Part shown: one piece after another, positions 17,145 through 25,938 of the stretch
Layout of the letters: each line of letters starts with the position of its first letter
How positions within the stretch are numbered: position 1 is the stretch's first letter
NCBI RefSeq assembly: GCF_024649945.1
Contig: NZ_JANKMS010000011.1
Span: 1 to 64,000, forward strand
DNA: 64,000 nt
Direction: 5' to 3'
DNA from: Flavobacterium panacis
GTDB taxonomy: Bacteria > Bacteroidota > Bacteroidia > Flavobacteriales > Flavobacteriaceae
Position numbers and translations under genes: made by a program
The notes under the pieces: generated by a model
The model's input: only the letters and a program-made list of their open reading frames with translations
Told to the model about the DNA's origin: nothing
Database searches by the model: none

Positions 17145-20100
17145 TTATGATAAATATTTTTGGTGGTGAACATCGGTATCGGTATTGCGCTCGTGCTGTT
17201 CATCCGATTGTTTGTTTTTAGGTGGTTTTACGAACCTGTAATACAGTACCGGAACGATAAATAATGTGGTAATCATTGATACCAGAATACCGATTGAAAT
17301 GGTACTTGAAATCGGTCCCCATTCCGGCGAGCCACTCGCCATTAACGGTATCAAACCGATTGCTGCCGCCATTGAGGTAAGGAAGATTGGTCGCATTCTT
17401 CGTTTAGCTGCAAACAGGGCTGCTTCTCTAATCGTATGACCGTGCTCCCTTACCAGTTCATCTGCATAGTCCACGAGGATAATCCCGTTACGGACTACGA
17501 TACCCAGTAAGGCGGTAATACCGATGATTGCCATAAACCCGAACTCGTACCCTGTAAGGAACAAGCCCAACATTGCGCCCAGTAAACTCAACGGGAACGA
17601 AGCCAGTACAATGAATACTTTACCCACACGCTTGAACTGGAATAACAGCACAAGGAAGATGAGAACGAAACTTATCATAAAAGCCTTTCCCATTTTGGGA
17701 CCGCTTTCCAGTCCATCCTCATACTCGCCGCCGTAGGCAATCTTAATGCCTTTAGGCAGTTTCAGGCTGTCAATTTTAGGCTGTACTTCTGCAAATACTT
17801 CTGCGGGTTTTCTGCCCAACTGCGCTTCGGAAGAAACGGTTAAGGTTCTTAACCCGTTACGGTGTACAATAGCCCCAGTATGCCACGACGGTTGTAAATC
17901 TACCACCTGCTTTAGAGGAACCTTAGCACCGAATGTTGAATTGATGTACATATTGCCCAAAGCATCCAGATTTTCCCTGTCGCTTTCGTCTGTACGCAAT
18001 ACAATGTCGATGGCTTTATTGCCCTCCCACATCTGCGATACCGGGTATCCTTTTATCTTTGCACCCAATGCCTGTGCTATCTGCGCTTTGGTAACGCCCA
18101 AACGCAAGGCTACATCTTCTTTAACCACGGCTTTCAGCCCTACATAATCATTCTGATAATCGGTGCGCACCCAGTTAGAACCTTTAGTGTTTTCCAGTAA
18201 TGCTGCAACCTGCTTGGCTACTTTTTTCTGCTCGGTCATATCCTTGCCAATCACACGGATTTCAATCGGTGCGTGCTGCTGCTTCTTGCTTAGCTGCCTA
18301 ACCCGCACATAACCGTTCGGCAGGTAGTTGTTGAATTTCTGTACATACTCGTCTATCATTTCTGCCGTTGCATCTTTGCTTGTGGTATTGATGAATACCT
18401 GCGCAAAGTTTTCCCGTGGGTGCTCCGGTGCATAGGTAGAGTAGAAACGTGGCGAGCTTGTACCGATAAAACTTGCTGTGTTTACAATGCGCTTATCGCC
18501 TGCAATTTCCTTTTCTATCTTCTTAACGGCTGCTTCGGTTTCGTGGATATTCGTACCGTTATCCATCCACAATTCAAGGTTGAACTGGTTTCTTTCCACG
18601 ATAGGGAAAAATTCGGTTTTAACCTGACTACCTACCACGAAAGACAGTAAGAAGATAACCAAACCTGCTACCAACGTAGTTTTCTGCCATTTCATACAGA
18701 ACTCGATTGCCCGGTCGAAACCGTCCTGCATCCGGTCTAAGAAATTGCGTTTTTTGGGTTTATCATCGTGCTTTTTCAATCCTTTTTTCAGGAAGTGGTA
18801 ACACATATACGGCGTAAGGAACAAGGCTACAAGGAACGAAACCGCCAAAGCTATGCTTACGGTAATCGGTATCCATTGCACAAACTCTCTCGTAAGCCCG
18901 GTAAGCGTAAATGCCAACGGCAGAAACGATAGGACAATGGTAAGCGTAGCCGTGAAAATGGGAACCATCAACTGCGTGGCACTCTGCCAGGCGGCAGTCC
19001 ACGACGGTATTTTTTCGTCCACTTTCTCGATGTAATTATCCACTACGATAATGGCATCATCGACCACCATCCCCAGTACGATAATCATTGCCGCCAAACT
19101 AACCTGGTGCATTTCGATACCCAACAAATTGAGGATAGCAAATGTTACGGCAATGGTAACGGGTGCTGCAATGGCTGAAATGGTGGCAACCCTGAACGGC
19201 AGCAGGAGCATTACGACCAAGATAACGGCTGCAATGGCGATACCGAACTCGATAAAGAAATGCCCCAAATTCATATCAACCACTTCGGGTTGGTCAACAA
19301 TGGTGCTGACCTGCACATCTGATGGCAGGATTTCTTTTACTTCAGCAACTTTCTGTGTCAGCGCATTACCCAAATCGACAATGTTCTGTCCGGGCTGCAT
19401 TTCTACGGTCAGCATCATTACATCGTTTCCTGAAACGGTAATTTTGCTTTTCAGGTCTTCATATCTTCTCTCGATGTTGGCTATATCCCGCAAACGGATA
19501 TTGCCGCCCTGCGGGGAACTATATACAATCAGGTTCCCGATTTCATTTTCATTCTGATACTGCGCATCCGTGAAAATAAGGAAACGGTTTTTGTCAATTT
19601 CAATATCGCCACTCGGAATAGTTACATTCTGTTGGCTTAATGTGTTTGTGATTTCGTTGATACCGAAACCGTATTGCTTCAATACATCTTCTCGCAGGGT
19701 AATAAATACCTGCTGCTTCTGTCCGCCGTAACGCTTGATTTTGGAAACGGACGGTATCGTCTTAATGCCGTCTTCCAGTTCATCCAAATAGTTTTCCAAC
19801 TGGGCGTAAGAACGACCGGGGGCTGATACGGCAATCATCTGAACAACCACATCGCCGAAATCGCTGTTCACATACGGTCCCTGTACGCCCCGTGGCAATG
19901 CTAAAGGCATATTGGCATCCAAACCGTGCTGTAAAGTATTCCAGAATTTTTTGGTGTCCTTTACATAGTCCTGCAATTCTACCGTTACAACCACCTGTCC
20001 GGGCTTACTTTCCGAATGGGTTTTTTCTTTTTTGATTTCCTCGAAACCGAACAGGTATTGTTCCAGCTTGTCGGTTACTTCTTTCTCTATCTGCTCTTCG

Positions 20101-20276
20101 TCGGCTCCGGGGTAGAAAGCCACAACAAGCCCCTGTCTAACTGTTACACGGGGGTCTTCACTTCTCGGCATCGTCATTAATGAAATTAACCCGGCAAACA
20201 CCATAATAACGGTAATCGCTATCGGTACTTGCGGAAATTTCATTGCCGCTTCAATGAGGTTTATCTTTCTTTTCAT
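17145..20276 (-). CDS. RND efflux permease, HAE1/AcrB-like
   Basis: 1043 residues, the full length for an RND pump: helix 1, a large periplasmic loop, six helices, a second loop and five further helices. The proton-relay Asp pair is in GMVVDDAIIVVDN. The periplasmic start (MPRSEDPRVTVRQGLVVAFYPGA) is typical of the hydrophobe/amphiphile branch, so substrates may be organic compounds, although the metal-gene setting leaves metal possible. A short C-terminal tail carries an HH pair. The adaptor gene ends 3 bp upstream but contains an internal stop, so the system may not work. Confidence 0.9.
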   Translation of the reverse strand: MKRKINLIEAAMKFPQVPIAITVIMVFAGLISLMTMPRSEDPRVTVRQGLVVAFYPGADEEQIEKEVTDKLEQYLFGFEEIKKEKTHSESKPGQVVVTVELQDYVKDTKKFWNTLQHGLDANMPLALPRGVQGPYVNSDFGDVVVQMIAVSAPGRSYAQLENYLDELEDGIKTIPSVSKIKRYGGQKQQVFITLREDVLKQYGFGINEITNTLSQQNVTIPSGDIEIDKNRFLIFTDAQYQNENEIGNLIVYSSPQGGNIRLRDIANIERRYEDLKSKITVSGNDVMMLTVEMQPGQNIVDLGNALTQKVAEVKEILPSDVQVSTIVDQPEVVDMNLGHFFIEFGIAIAAVILVVMLLLPFRVATISAIAAPVTIAVTFAILNLLGIEMHQVSLAAMIIVLGMVVDDAIIVVDNYIEKVDEKIPSWTAAWQSATQLMVPIFTATLTIVLSFLPLAFTLTGLTREFVQWIPITVSIALAVSFLVALFLTPYMCYHFLKKGLKKHDDKPKKRNFLDRMQDGFDRAIEFCMKWQKTTLVAGLVIFLLSFVVGSQVKTEFFPIVERNQFNLELWMDNGTNIHETEAAVKKIEKEIAGDKRIVNTASFIGTSSPRFYSTYAPEHPRENFAQVFINTTSKDATAEMIDEYVQKFNNYLPNGYVRVRQLSKKQQHAPIEIRVIGKDMTEQKKVAKQVAALLENTKGSNWVRTDYQNDYVGLKAVVKEDVALRLGVTKAQIAQALGAKIKGYPVSQMWEGNKAIDIVLRTDESDRENLDALGNMYINSTFGAKVPLKQVVDLQPSWHTGAIVHRNGLRTLTVSSEAQLGRKPAEVFAEVQPKIDSLKLPKGIKIAYGGEYEDGLESGPKMGKAFMISFVLIFLVLLFQFKRVGKVFIVLASFPLSLLGAMLGLFLTGYEFGFMAIIGITALLGIVVRNGIILVDYADELVREHGHTIREAALFAAKRRMRPIFLTSMAAAIGLIPLMASGSPEWGPISSTISIGILVSMITTLFIVPVLYYRFVKPPKNKQSDEQHERNTDTDVHHQKYLS

Positions 20277-20279
20277 AAA

Positions 20280-21350
20280 TTATTCAGATTTTGGGGCTGA
20301 TGCTGTTACCGATGTAGTTTGCGCTTTTACTTTCTGCCCGTCTTTCACGTTATTTTGCCCGGCAAGGATAATGGTCTGGCTTTCGTTAAGACCATCGGTT
20401 ATAATAACCGCATCGCCTACGATTTTGCCCACTGTAACCCTCGTCAGCTTAGCGGTGTTGTTCTTATCTACCACGTACACGTGCGGGATTTTATCTACAT
20501 TGTTGATGATGGCGGTAAGTGGTACACGTACCTGCTTAACCTTTACCGGGACGCCTGCAAGCACTTCGGTAATCATTCCCGGCATCAGCACGCCGCCCGG
20601 ATTGTCCAAGCGTACTTTAAGGGTAAATGCTTTTGAAATTTCATCGGCTACGGGATTAATGATGGTGATTTTACCCGTGAAATTGCGTTGCAATGTAGGA
20701 ATATTCACATCTACCTGCATCCCTTGTTTAAAGCTGCCGATTTCGCTTTCGGGTACGGCAAACTGCGCATATACCATATCTGTTTTTACAATGGTAAAGG
20801 CAGGAACGCCCGGTGCTGCCATACCGCCAACCTCGGCAGTTTTCACGGTAATTATACCATTGGTAGGCGAATGCAAACGGCTGTCGGCAATGCGCTTGCG
20901 GTTGATTTTTTTGTTGGCTTCTGCCTGCGCTACTTTGGTCTTGATGTCGATGTAATCCTTTTCAGGGAAACTTCCTTTTTTGTACAGTTCATCAAATCTT
21001 CTGAACGCATCCTGGCTCTGCTCTAAACTGGCATTGGCAATCTGCAATGCCGCTTCGTACTCGGTGGCATCAATGCTTGCAAGAAACTGTCCTTTGCTCA
21101 CTCGCTACCCCTCATTTACACCCACACTGTTAATCGTGCCGGGAACGGCAAAACTTATGGTAGTCATATTGTCGGGAACAATGGAACCCGAATAGGAAAC
21201 GGATTGCTCGGTTTCCGAACTGTTGATAGTGGCTACGGTTACTACCGGAGGCTCATCTTTTAACTGTTTTTCTTCTTTTTGTTTGCAACTCTGTATCAAT
21301 CCGGCTCCGATAAGGAAGAGGGATAACAAACCAATTTTACTTGTTCTCAT
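20280..21350 (-). pseudogene. RND periplasmic adaptor interrupted by an amber codon
   Basis: Membrane-fusion lipoprotein of about 356 codons (lipobox LIQSC). Codon 82 is TAG at 21105-21107 (minus strand), inside the expected motif VGVNEGQRVSKGQF, so a CAG to TAG change is the simplest explanation. The two open parts are 21105-21350 (signal peptide and first barrel strands) and 20280-21101 (hairpin, barrel and C-terminal domains, with only a GTG as possible restart). All other features are intact, so the change is recent, is suppressed, or is a sequencing error. Confidence 0.85.
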
Positions 21351-21412
21351 CTTACATTTATTTTGTTACGCTTCTTTGTTTAGTTAAACTTTGAAAATTT
21401 TAAATACAGGGG

Positions 21413-21482
21413 CAAAGGTCGGGTTACAGCTAAGGTGCAGCTATACGAAATGACGGGTAAAAGTTGTGAAATTTACTTTTTT
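21413..21482 (-). promoter_or_regulatory. AraC-type motif and -7 box of the RND operon
   Basis: Box ACCCGACCTTTG on the minus strand (21413-21424), 25-bp spacer, then the motif at 21450-21482 (plus-strand core TTGTGAAATTTACT). This is the most divergent motif copy on its left side. The adaptor start is at 21350. Confidence 0.6.
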
Positions 21483-21511
21483 GATTTGGTGGTATCTGCC
21501 TGAAACAAACA

Positions 21512-21535
21512 GAGCTACTGATGTTTCAGTAGCTC
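21512..21535 (-). terminator. Terminator hairpin of the HMA-AraC gene
   Basis: Perfect 10-bp arms GAGCTACTGA and TCAGTAGCTC with loop TGTT, followed on the minus strand by TGTTTGTTT. Confidence 0.75.
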
Positions 21536-21589
21536 CGATGCCTGCATTAAAAAAATAGCAAAATGCTTGGGGGATGGATTGGAAAACCC

Positions 21590-22180
21590 TTAATGCGGGG
21601 GTTGCGCTTCGTCCATCTGCATAGTAACGGCTTCCCCGTGTTCCTGCTTTACCTGCTTGAAATAGCTTGATGTAAAGCCCGTGTGTTTTTTCAACTGGTT
21701 GGAAAGGTATGCCTGACTGCTGTACCCCAGTACGTGGGCAATCTCGGTCAGCGACATTTCGGTATGTACCAAAAGGTCTTTTACCTTTTCAATCTTCCGA
21801 CGAATGATGTACTTTTCGAGTGTAATTCCCTCCACTGAAGAGAATAAGGCACTCAATGTATCGTAGTTCTTGTGCAGCTTGCCACTGATTAAGGTTGTGA
21901 ATTTGGTAGGTGTGCCGCTTTGCAGTTGCAACGTGATACCTTTCTCCACCAACTCTTTTATCCTGTTTATTGTCTTTTGGTTTTTGTCATACATCAGTTC
22001 CAAGCCGATGCCTTTCAGCATCGTTTTGATTACTCCCAACTTCTGCGAAAAGTCTGTCGTATCCTTTATGATGGCTTGCCCCAGTTTTATATCCAAAACC
22101 TCAAAACCCAAAGCTGTCAATTCCTGTTCAAGAACATAGGTACATCTATTGCACACCATTCCTTTTATTAATAGTGTCAT
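21590..22180 (-). CDS. AraC-type regulator with N-terminal HMA-like CNRC domain
   Basis: 196 residues. The first ~70 residues look like a ferredoxin-fold heavy-metal-associated domain with Cys10 and Cys13 in MVCNRCTYVL. The C-terminal ~100 residues are an AraC DNA-binding domain (SLTEIAHVLGYSSQAYLSNQ, TGFTSSYFKQVK). This makes a small one-component metal-sensing regulator, unlike classical AraC proteins of about 290 residues. Its own promoter has the shared motif, which suggests autoregulation. It is divergent from the plus-strand group at 22388. A paralog lies at 31186-31749 and a version lacking the CNRC domain at 25064-25480. Copper or silver sensing is inferred from the neighbours only. 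Confidence 0.75.
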   Translation of the reverse strand: MTLLIKGMVCNRCTYVLEQELTALGFEVLDIKLGQAIIKDTTDFSQKLGVIKTMLKGIGLELMYDKNQKTINRIKELVEKGITLQLQSGTPTKFTTLISGKLHKNYDTLSALFSSVEGITLEKYIIRRKIEKVKDLLVHTEMSLTEIAHVLGYSSQAYLSNQLKKHTGFTSSYFKQVKQEHGEAVTMQMDEAQPPH

Positions 22181-22216
22181 ATCTTCTAAAATGTATAAGT
22201 TCCTTTATTCAATGGT

Positions 22217-22286
22217 CAAAATTCTGCATTTGCCCCCGACAAACTATTATGATATTCCGGCTTTGTTTTGTGAAATTTTATGAAAA
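22217..22286 (-). promoter_or_regulatory. AraC-type motif and -7 box of the HMA-AraC gene
   Basis: Box TGCAGAATTTTG (minus strand, 22217-22228), 25-bp spacer, then the motif at 22254-22286 (plus strand ATTCCGGCTTTG, then TTTTGTGAAATTT). It lies in the intergenic region divergent to the gene at 22388. Confidence 0.6.
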
Positions 22287-22387
22287 TCGGTGCAGTAACA
22301 TTAAATATCATAAACTAAATAAGGAAAAGTACATAGCTACTTCCGACCATCTTACGGAATTTTGTAATAGACAACATCCGTATAAAA

Positions 22388-22654
22388 ATGAAGAACAAAA
22401 AGAGCAACGAACATCAGGTTTTAAAGGTGCTGAAAGATTACAACGCAGGTAAAAGCGGACTGGAACTTTTCGAGAAATACGGCGTTTACGGCACGAACAT
22501 TTTTGAACTGAAACACAAATACAAGGATTTAGGGATGGATATTCTTGTAGAATTGGTAAATTTAAACGAAGAAAACAGCAGGCTGAAAACAATGTATGCC
22601 GAACTGTGCATACAGCACCGGAAGCTCAAAGACCTGCTGAAAGAAGATTTCTGA
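22388..22654 (+). CDS. Orphan IS3 OrfA-like HTH protein
   Basis: 88 residues. An N-terminal helix-turn-helix (VLKVLKDYNAGKSGLELFEK) is followed by a leucine-zipper-like stretch with ENSRLKTMYAELCIQHRKLK, as in the OrfA protein of IS3-family transposons. No OrfB (DDE integrase) gene or terminal inverted repeats are seen nearby, so it is either the relic of an insertion sequence or a domesticated DNA-binding protein. It is the first gene of a short plus-strand group with the small protein at 22700 and the DapB-like gene. Confidence 0.65.
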   Translation: MKNKKSNEHQVLKVLKDYNAGKSGLELFEKYGVYGTNIFELKHKYKDLGMDILVELVNLNEENSRLKTMYAELCIQHRKLKDLLKEDF

Positions 22655-22699
22655 CAGGACAGTCGGGAGCGGTAAGCAGCAATTTAAAATACTATTACT

Positions 22700-23011
22700 A
22701 TGACAAATGTAACGTACAAATACGCTACGGTTTTGGTAGCAATACAGAACCTACGCAACGAGGGGTATAACGTGGATTTCAATCTCGAAGAGAACTGTTT
22801 AATCTGCGGCGATAACAAATATACCATTGATGATTTTGAGATTGAGCAGGTCTATCGCTATGAGGGCGAAAGCAACCCAAGCGATGAGGCTACGGTGTAT
22901 GGCATTGCCTCGAAAGACGGTTTAAAAGGAATTTTGGTTACGGCTTATGGTGCTTATACCGATAGTATGAGTACGGCAATGCTCCGCAAACTGGCACTAA
23001 AAAACGATTAA
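22700..23011 (+). CDS. Small conserved protein of unknown function
   Basis: 103 residues, acidic, with no signal or membrane segment. The pattern TVLVAIQNLRNEGY, DFNLEENCLICG, FEIEQVYRYEGESNPSDEA and GILVTAYGAY recalls small Bacteroidota proteins often labelled phosphoribosylpyrophosphate synthetase. It has none of the PRPP-synthase motifs and is far too short, so that label should not be trusted. A CLIC pair may bind metal. It is followed after 11 bp by the DapB-like gene, so the two are co-transcribed. Confidence 0.6.
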   Translation: MTNVTYKYATVLVAIQNLRNEGYNVDFNLEENCLICGDNKYTIDDFEIEQVYRYEGESNPSDEATVYGIASKDGLKGILVTAYGAYTDSMSTAMLRKLALKND

Positions 23012-23022
23012 GATTTTAAAGT

Positions 23023-23823
23023 ATGATAAAAGTGTTTATAGCCGGAGCCACCGGGTGGGCAGGCTCGGCAATCGCAAAAGGTGTTTATAACGAAAAAGGA
23101 ATGCAACTGGCAGGCGGCTTGTCACGCTTCAATAAACAAGAGAATTTAGCCGAAATCCTGGATTTCGGAAATGATGAAATCCCATTGTTCGGAACCATAG
23201 AAGAGGCACTGGAGCAAGTGGATTTTGATGTACTTGTCGAATTTACCAAACCAGATATTGCCAAAAAGAATATCCTGTCAGCCTTAAATAAAGGAAAAAA
23301 AGTTGTGGTGGGTACTTCGGGACTTACTAATGAAGATTATACCGAAATAGAAAAGGCAGCCAACGATAATAACACTTCAGTACTTGCCGCAGGCAACTTT
23401 GCCATTACAGCCGTCCTGCTATTCAAGTTCGCTTCTATTGCTGCGCAGTATATTCCCAATTATGAACTCATAGACTACGCAAGCCAAAACAAAGTGGATG
23501 CGCCGAGCGGCTCGGTAGCGGAACTGGCGCATCGTTTGTCGGGCATACAGCAATCGAATATTACGGTTCCCGTTAAGGACACCATTGGCAGCAAAGAAAC
23601 AAGGGGTGCAGATATTGAGGGCGTACAGGTGCACGCTGTAAGGCTTCCGGGTCACGTGTTGGGTATTGAAGCCATCTTTGGAATGCCGGACGAAAAGCTG
23701 ATTTTAAGGCACGATGCGGGAAACAGTGCCGAACCTTATGTAAAGGGCGCAATCCTTGCCATCGAAAAAGTAAGCACGTTCAAAGGGTTGAAAAGGGGTC
23801 TTGATGCGGTAATGGATTTCTAA
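23023..23823 (+). CDS. DapB-like dihydrodipicolinate reductase homolog, catalytic His replaced
   Basis: 266 residues, the length of 4-hydroxy-tetrahydrodipicolinate reductase. The NAD(P)-binding GATGWAGSAIAK, the EFTKP and GTSGLT segments and KVDAPSG are all present. In the catalytic motif of known DapB (AHHRHKVDAPSG) the two His are replaced: here it reads YASQNKVDAPSG. The Lys and the substrate-binding Gly/Ser/Thr region are retained. It may therefore reduce a different substrate or have lost catalysis. Finding a lysine/DAP-pathway homolog inside metal cargo is odd; the host would have its own dapB. It ends at a terminator, convergent with the oxidoreductase. Confidence 0.75.
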   Translation: MIKVFIAGATGWAGSAIAKGVYNEKGMQLAGGLSRFNKQENLAEILDFGNDEIPLFGTIEEALEQVDFDVLVEFTKPDIAKKNILSALNKGKKVVVGTSGLTNEDYTEIEKAANDNNTSVLAAGNFAITAVLLFKFASIAAQYIPNYELIDYASQNKVDAPSGSVAELAHRLSGIQQSNITVPVKDTIGSKETRGADIEGVQVHAVRLPGHVLGIEAIFGMPDEKLILRHDAGNSAEPYVKGAILAIEKVSTFKGLKRGLDAVMDF

Positions 23824-23834
23824 AAAAACAAAGT

Positions 23835-23872
23835 GCAAAATAATAGCTGAAACTGATATTTTGCCTTTTTTC
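23835..23872. terminator. Terminator between the DapB-like and oxidoreductase genes
   Basis: Arms GCAAAATA (23835-23842) and TATTTTGC (23857-23864), then CTTTTTTC. It ends the plus-strand group; the stop of the convergent oxidoreductase is just beyond. Confidence 0.6.
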
Positions 23873-23884
23873 TATACCCGGTAT

Positions 23885-24955
23885 TTACTGCACCGTCACA
23901 CAAACATCGGCATTCATCGGGTAGCTTTGGCAAAGCAAAATTATTCCCTCTGCGATATCCTGTTCTGTCAGTGCCCCGTTATGGAGCATCCGAACTTCGC
24001 CATCGGTTTTTACTGCCCAACAAGCCCCGCAGGTTCCATTCTTACAGGAACTCGCCACTTTGATATGGTGCTCTTTCATCGCATCCAGAAGCGACTGCTT
24101 CGGCTGTACCTCAATGAGCGATGTGCATTCATACGTTTGCTTTTCCTCGTTCTCGTAGTAGTCCTCGTAATAGTTTACAATCACATCTTTAACAGTACCG
24201 TCCGTTTCCAAATCGCCCGCATTCCCCGGAACCGGGTCGAAGTATTCCAAATGGATATGGTCTTCGGGAATGTACAAGCCCGTTAAGGCATCCTGGTACA
24301 AATCCATCAGCCCGTTGGGTCCGCAGATGTAATAATGGGCTGCAGCAACATCGCCAACCAGTCTTTTAATGACCGAACGTAAAACAAGCAGATTGAACCT
24401 GCCTGCAACGTGGTTGAGTTTGGTGGAAATAAAATCAGGTGCAGTAAAGGAATAACAAATATTCAATTCTTGCGCTGCCTGCATCGCTTCCAGTTCATTC
24501 CAAAATATGGTTTCTTCCGGTGTTTTATTGCTGTACACCAGTAAGGGTATCCGATTGCTGTTTTCAACGCTTTTCAGCATTGCGTATAACGGGGAAATAC
24601 CGCTACCGCCTGCCAGTAAAACAATTTGGGATTGCTCGGCTATCGGTTTTTCTAAAACAAAGCTGCCAAATGGGGCTTCTATTTCCCAGGCTTCGATGTT
24701 GTCTGCATTATTTAAGATGTAATTGCTCATCTTTCCACCTGTAACCCTTTTAATAGTAATGGCGGGAAATTCGTCAGACGGCACAGAACTGAACGAATAC
24801 GAACGTATGAGCAGTTCGCCGTTTACGGTAAGCCTGATGTTGAGGTACTGACCGGGCAGGTAGGTAAACGCCTGCTGCTCCGTGTCAAAGTATAGGGTAA
24901 TGGTATCTTCGGTTTCCTTTATAATTTTATGTGTTCGCCACGTGTATTTCTTCAT
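23885..24955 (-). CDS. Ferredoxin-NAD(P)H reductase-like protein with C-terminal 2Fe-2S domain
   Basis: 356 residues from the ATG at 24955 (ATG at 24979 is an alternative; the frame is open to 25015). The order is an FAD domain (LIRSYSFSS), a NAD(P)H domain (LLAGGSGISPLYAML, CGPNGLMDLY) and a plant-type ferredoxin domain with CKNGTCGACWAV and a fourth Cys in ILLCQS. This is the layout of phenylacetyl-CoA-epoxidase reductase (PaaE) and similar electron-transfer subunits. It should pass electrons from NAD(P)H to a partner oxygenase or reductase, but no partner is encoded nearby. A weak hairpin separates it from the AraC gene upstream. Confidence 0.85.
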   Translation of the reverse strand: MKKYTWRTHKIIKETEDTITLYFDTEQQAFTYLPGQYLNIRLTVNGELLIRSYSFSSVPSDEFPAITIKRVTGGKMSNYILNNADNIEAWEIEAPFGSFVLEKPIAEQSQIVLLAGGSGISPLYAMLKSVENSNRIPLLVYSNKTPEETIFWNELEAMQAAQELNICYSFTAPDFISTKLNHVAGRFNLLVLRSVIKRLVGDVAAAHYYICGPNGLMDLYQDALTGLYIPEDHIHLEYFDPVPGNAGDLETDGTVKDVIVNYYEDYYENEEKQTYECTSLIEVQPKQSLLDAMKEHHIKVASSCKNGTCGACWAVKTDGEVRMLHNGALTEQDIAEGIILLCQSYPMNADVCVTVQ

Positions 24956-25063
24956 CCCTCGGTTTTTAATGTCTTGCATTGCTGATAAAAAGAAAACCTC
25001 TGCTCCTGTACACAAAGCGAGGTTTCATAAAGACTTCTATTTAAAAGTTTGCTGTTCTGATAA

Positions 25064-25480
25064 TTATAGTTCGTTTTGCTTTTCCTGTTGTCTTCTGATG
25101 ATTTCGAGCTTGTTTTTTCGTATCTGCTTAAAATGGGCAGACGTTAATCCCGTATAGGTCATTAATTGCTCGGACAGTTCCGTCGGCTTTTGATAGCCTA
25201 ACGCCTTTGCGATTTGTGACAGCGATTGCTCGGTGTACACCAGTAACTCTTTTACCTTTTCGATAATGCGCCTGATATAGATAATTTCAAGGCTCATATC
25301 ATATTTAACAAGGAACAGATTGTTCAACTGGTGATAATCTGCTTTCAATTCGTTTGTAAGCTGTACGGCAAACGGTGCAGATTTACCTGTGTCCAACCTG
25401 TTCTGTATAATCCGGTCTGCTACATTGCAAACTTTCGTCATTATCTCCGAACAGTCGCCTGAATTTTGTTTCTGTAACAT
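25064..25480 (-). CDS. Short AraC-type regulator without HMA domain
   Basis: 138 residues. The C-terminal AraC domain is clear (SLSQIAKALGYQKPTELSEQ, TGLTSAHFKQIRKN) and close to that of the two HMA-AraC proteins, but the N-terminal CNRC domain is missing. The gene directly upstream (25586-25831) encodes a free HMA-type protein, so sensor and DNA-binding parts seem to be split into two genes here. The residue pattern DYHQLNNLFLVKYDMSLEIIYIRR aligns with the linker of the other two. No separate promoter motif is seen, so it is probably transcribed with the HMA gene. Confidence 0.75.
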   Translation of the reverse strand: MLQKQNSGDCSEIMTKVCNVADRIIQNRLDTGKSAPFAVQLTNELKADYHQLNNLFLVKYDMSLEIIYIRRIIEKVKELLVYTEQSLSQIAKALGYQKPTELSEQLMTYTGLTSAHFKQIRKNKLEIIRRQQEKQNEL

Positions 25481-25585
25481 TGCTTTTTATTTATGGAACG
25501 AGATTTAACTGTTTCATACGCTGGGTAGCTTTGGTAAAAAATACCGGAGAAGTACTGGTGTGCTTGCTCCGGGACTGTCCAAAAC

Positions 25586-25831
25586 TTATCCGCAGCATCC
25601 TGTTGAACAACTTGAAGCCTTTCCGCTGTCGTCGCCGCCAACTTTGTAGCCTGCTTTTTCAATCGCCTCAACCAACTCTTCTTTCACTTCGTCGTTTTCA
25701 ACTGAAACAGATAATTTTCCTGCTTCCAGTTTTTCTACTTTAATGCCGTCAATGTCTTTGATTGCTCCGTTTACTCTCGACTGGCAGTGTGCACTTTGCA
25801 TATCTGGTATGCTTAATTCTACATTTTTCAT
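25586..25831 (-). CDS. CopZ-like HMA metal-binding protein with altered metal motif
   Basis: 81 residues with the beta-alpha-beta pattern of a heavy-metal-associated domain. The usual GMxCxxC loop is replaced by PDMQSAHCQSRV, so the first Cys is lost and a His precedes the single Cys16. A Cys-rich tail (SSCSTGCCG) has three more Cys and could complete a metal site. The same SxHC variant occurs in the first HMA of the CopA-type ATPase (SEHC). It may be a copper chaperone, or the sensor partner of the HMA-less AraC gene downstream. It has its own shared-type promoter. Confidence 0.75.
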   Translation of the reverse strand: MKNVELSIPDMQSAHCQSRVNGAIKDIDGIKVEKLEAGKLSVSVENDEVKEELVEAIEKAGYKVGGDDSGKASSCSTGCCG

Positions 25832-25855
25832 TTGAACTTATTTTTTATTGTGATA

Positions 25856-25925
25856 CAAATTTCCGTATTAAACGAGGTGTTACTATTATGGTATTCCCTG
25901 TAAGATTTGTGATTTTTACTGATTT
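25856..25925 (-). promoter_or_regulatory. AraC-type motif and -7 box of the CopZ-like gene
   Basis: Box TACGGAAATTTG (minus strand, 25856-25867), 25-bp spacer, motif at 25893-25925 with core TTTGTGATTTTTACTG. The start codon is at 25831. Confidence 0.7.
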
Positions 25926-25938
25926 TGAAATCGCCGTG

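Noticed and set aside
22700..23011. Phosphoribosylpyrophosphate synthetase
   Set aside because: The label is used for similar small proteins, but 103 residues without any PRPP motif cannot be that enzyme.
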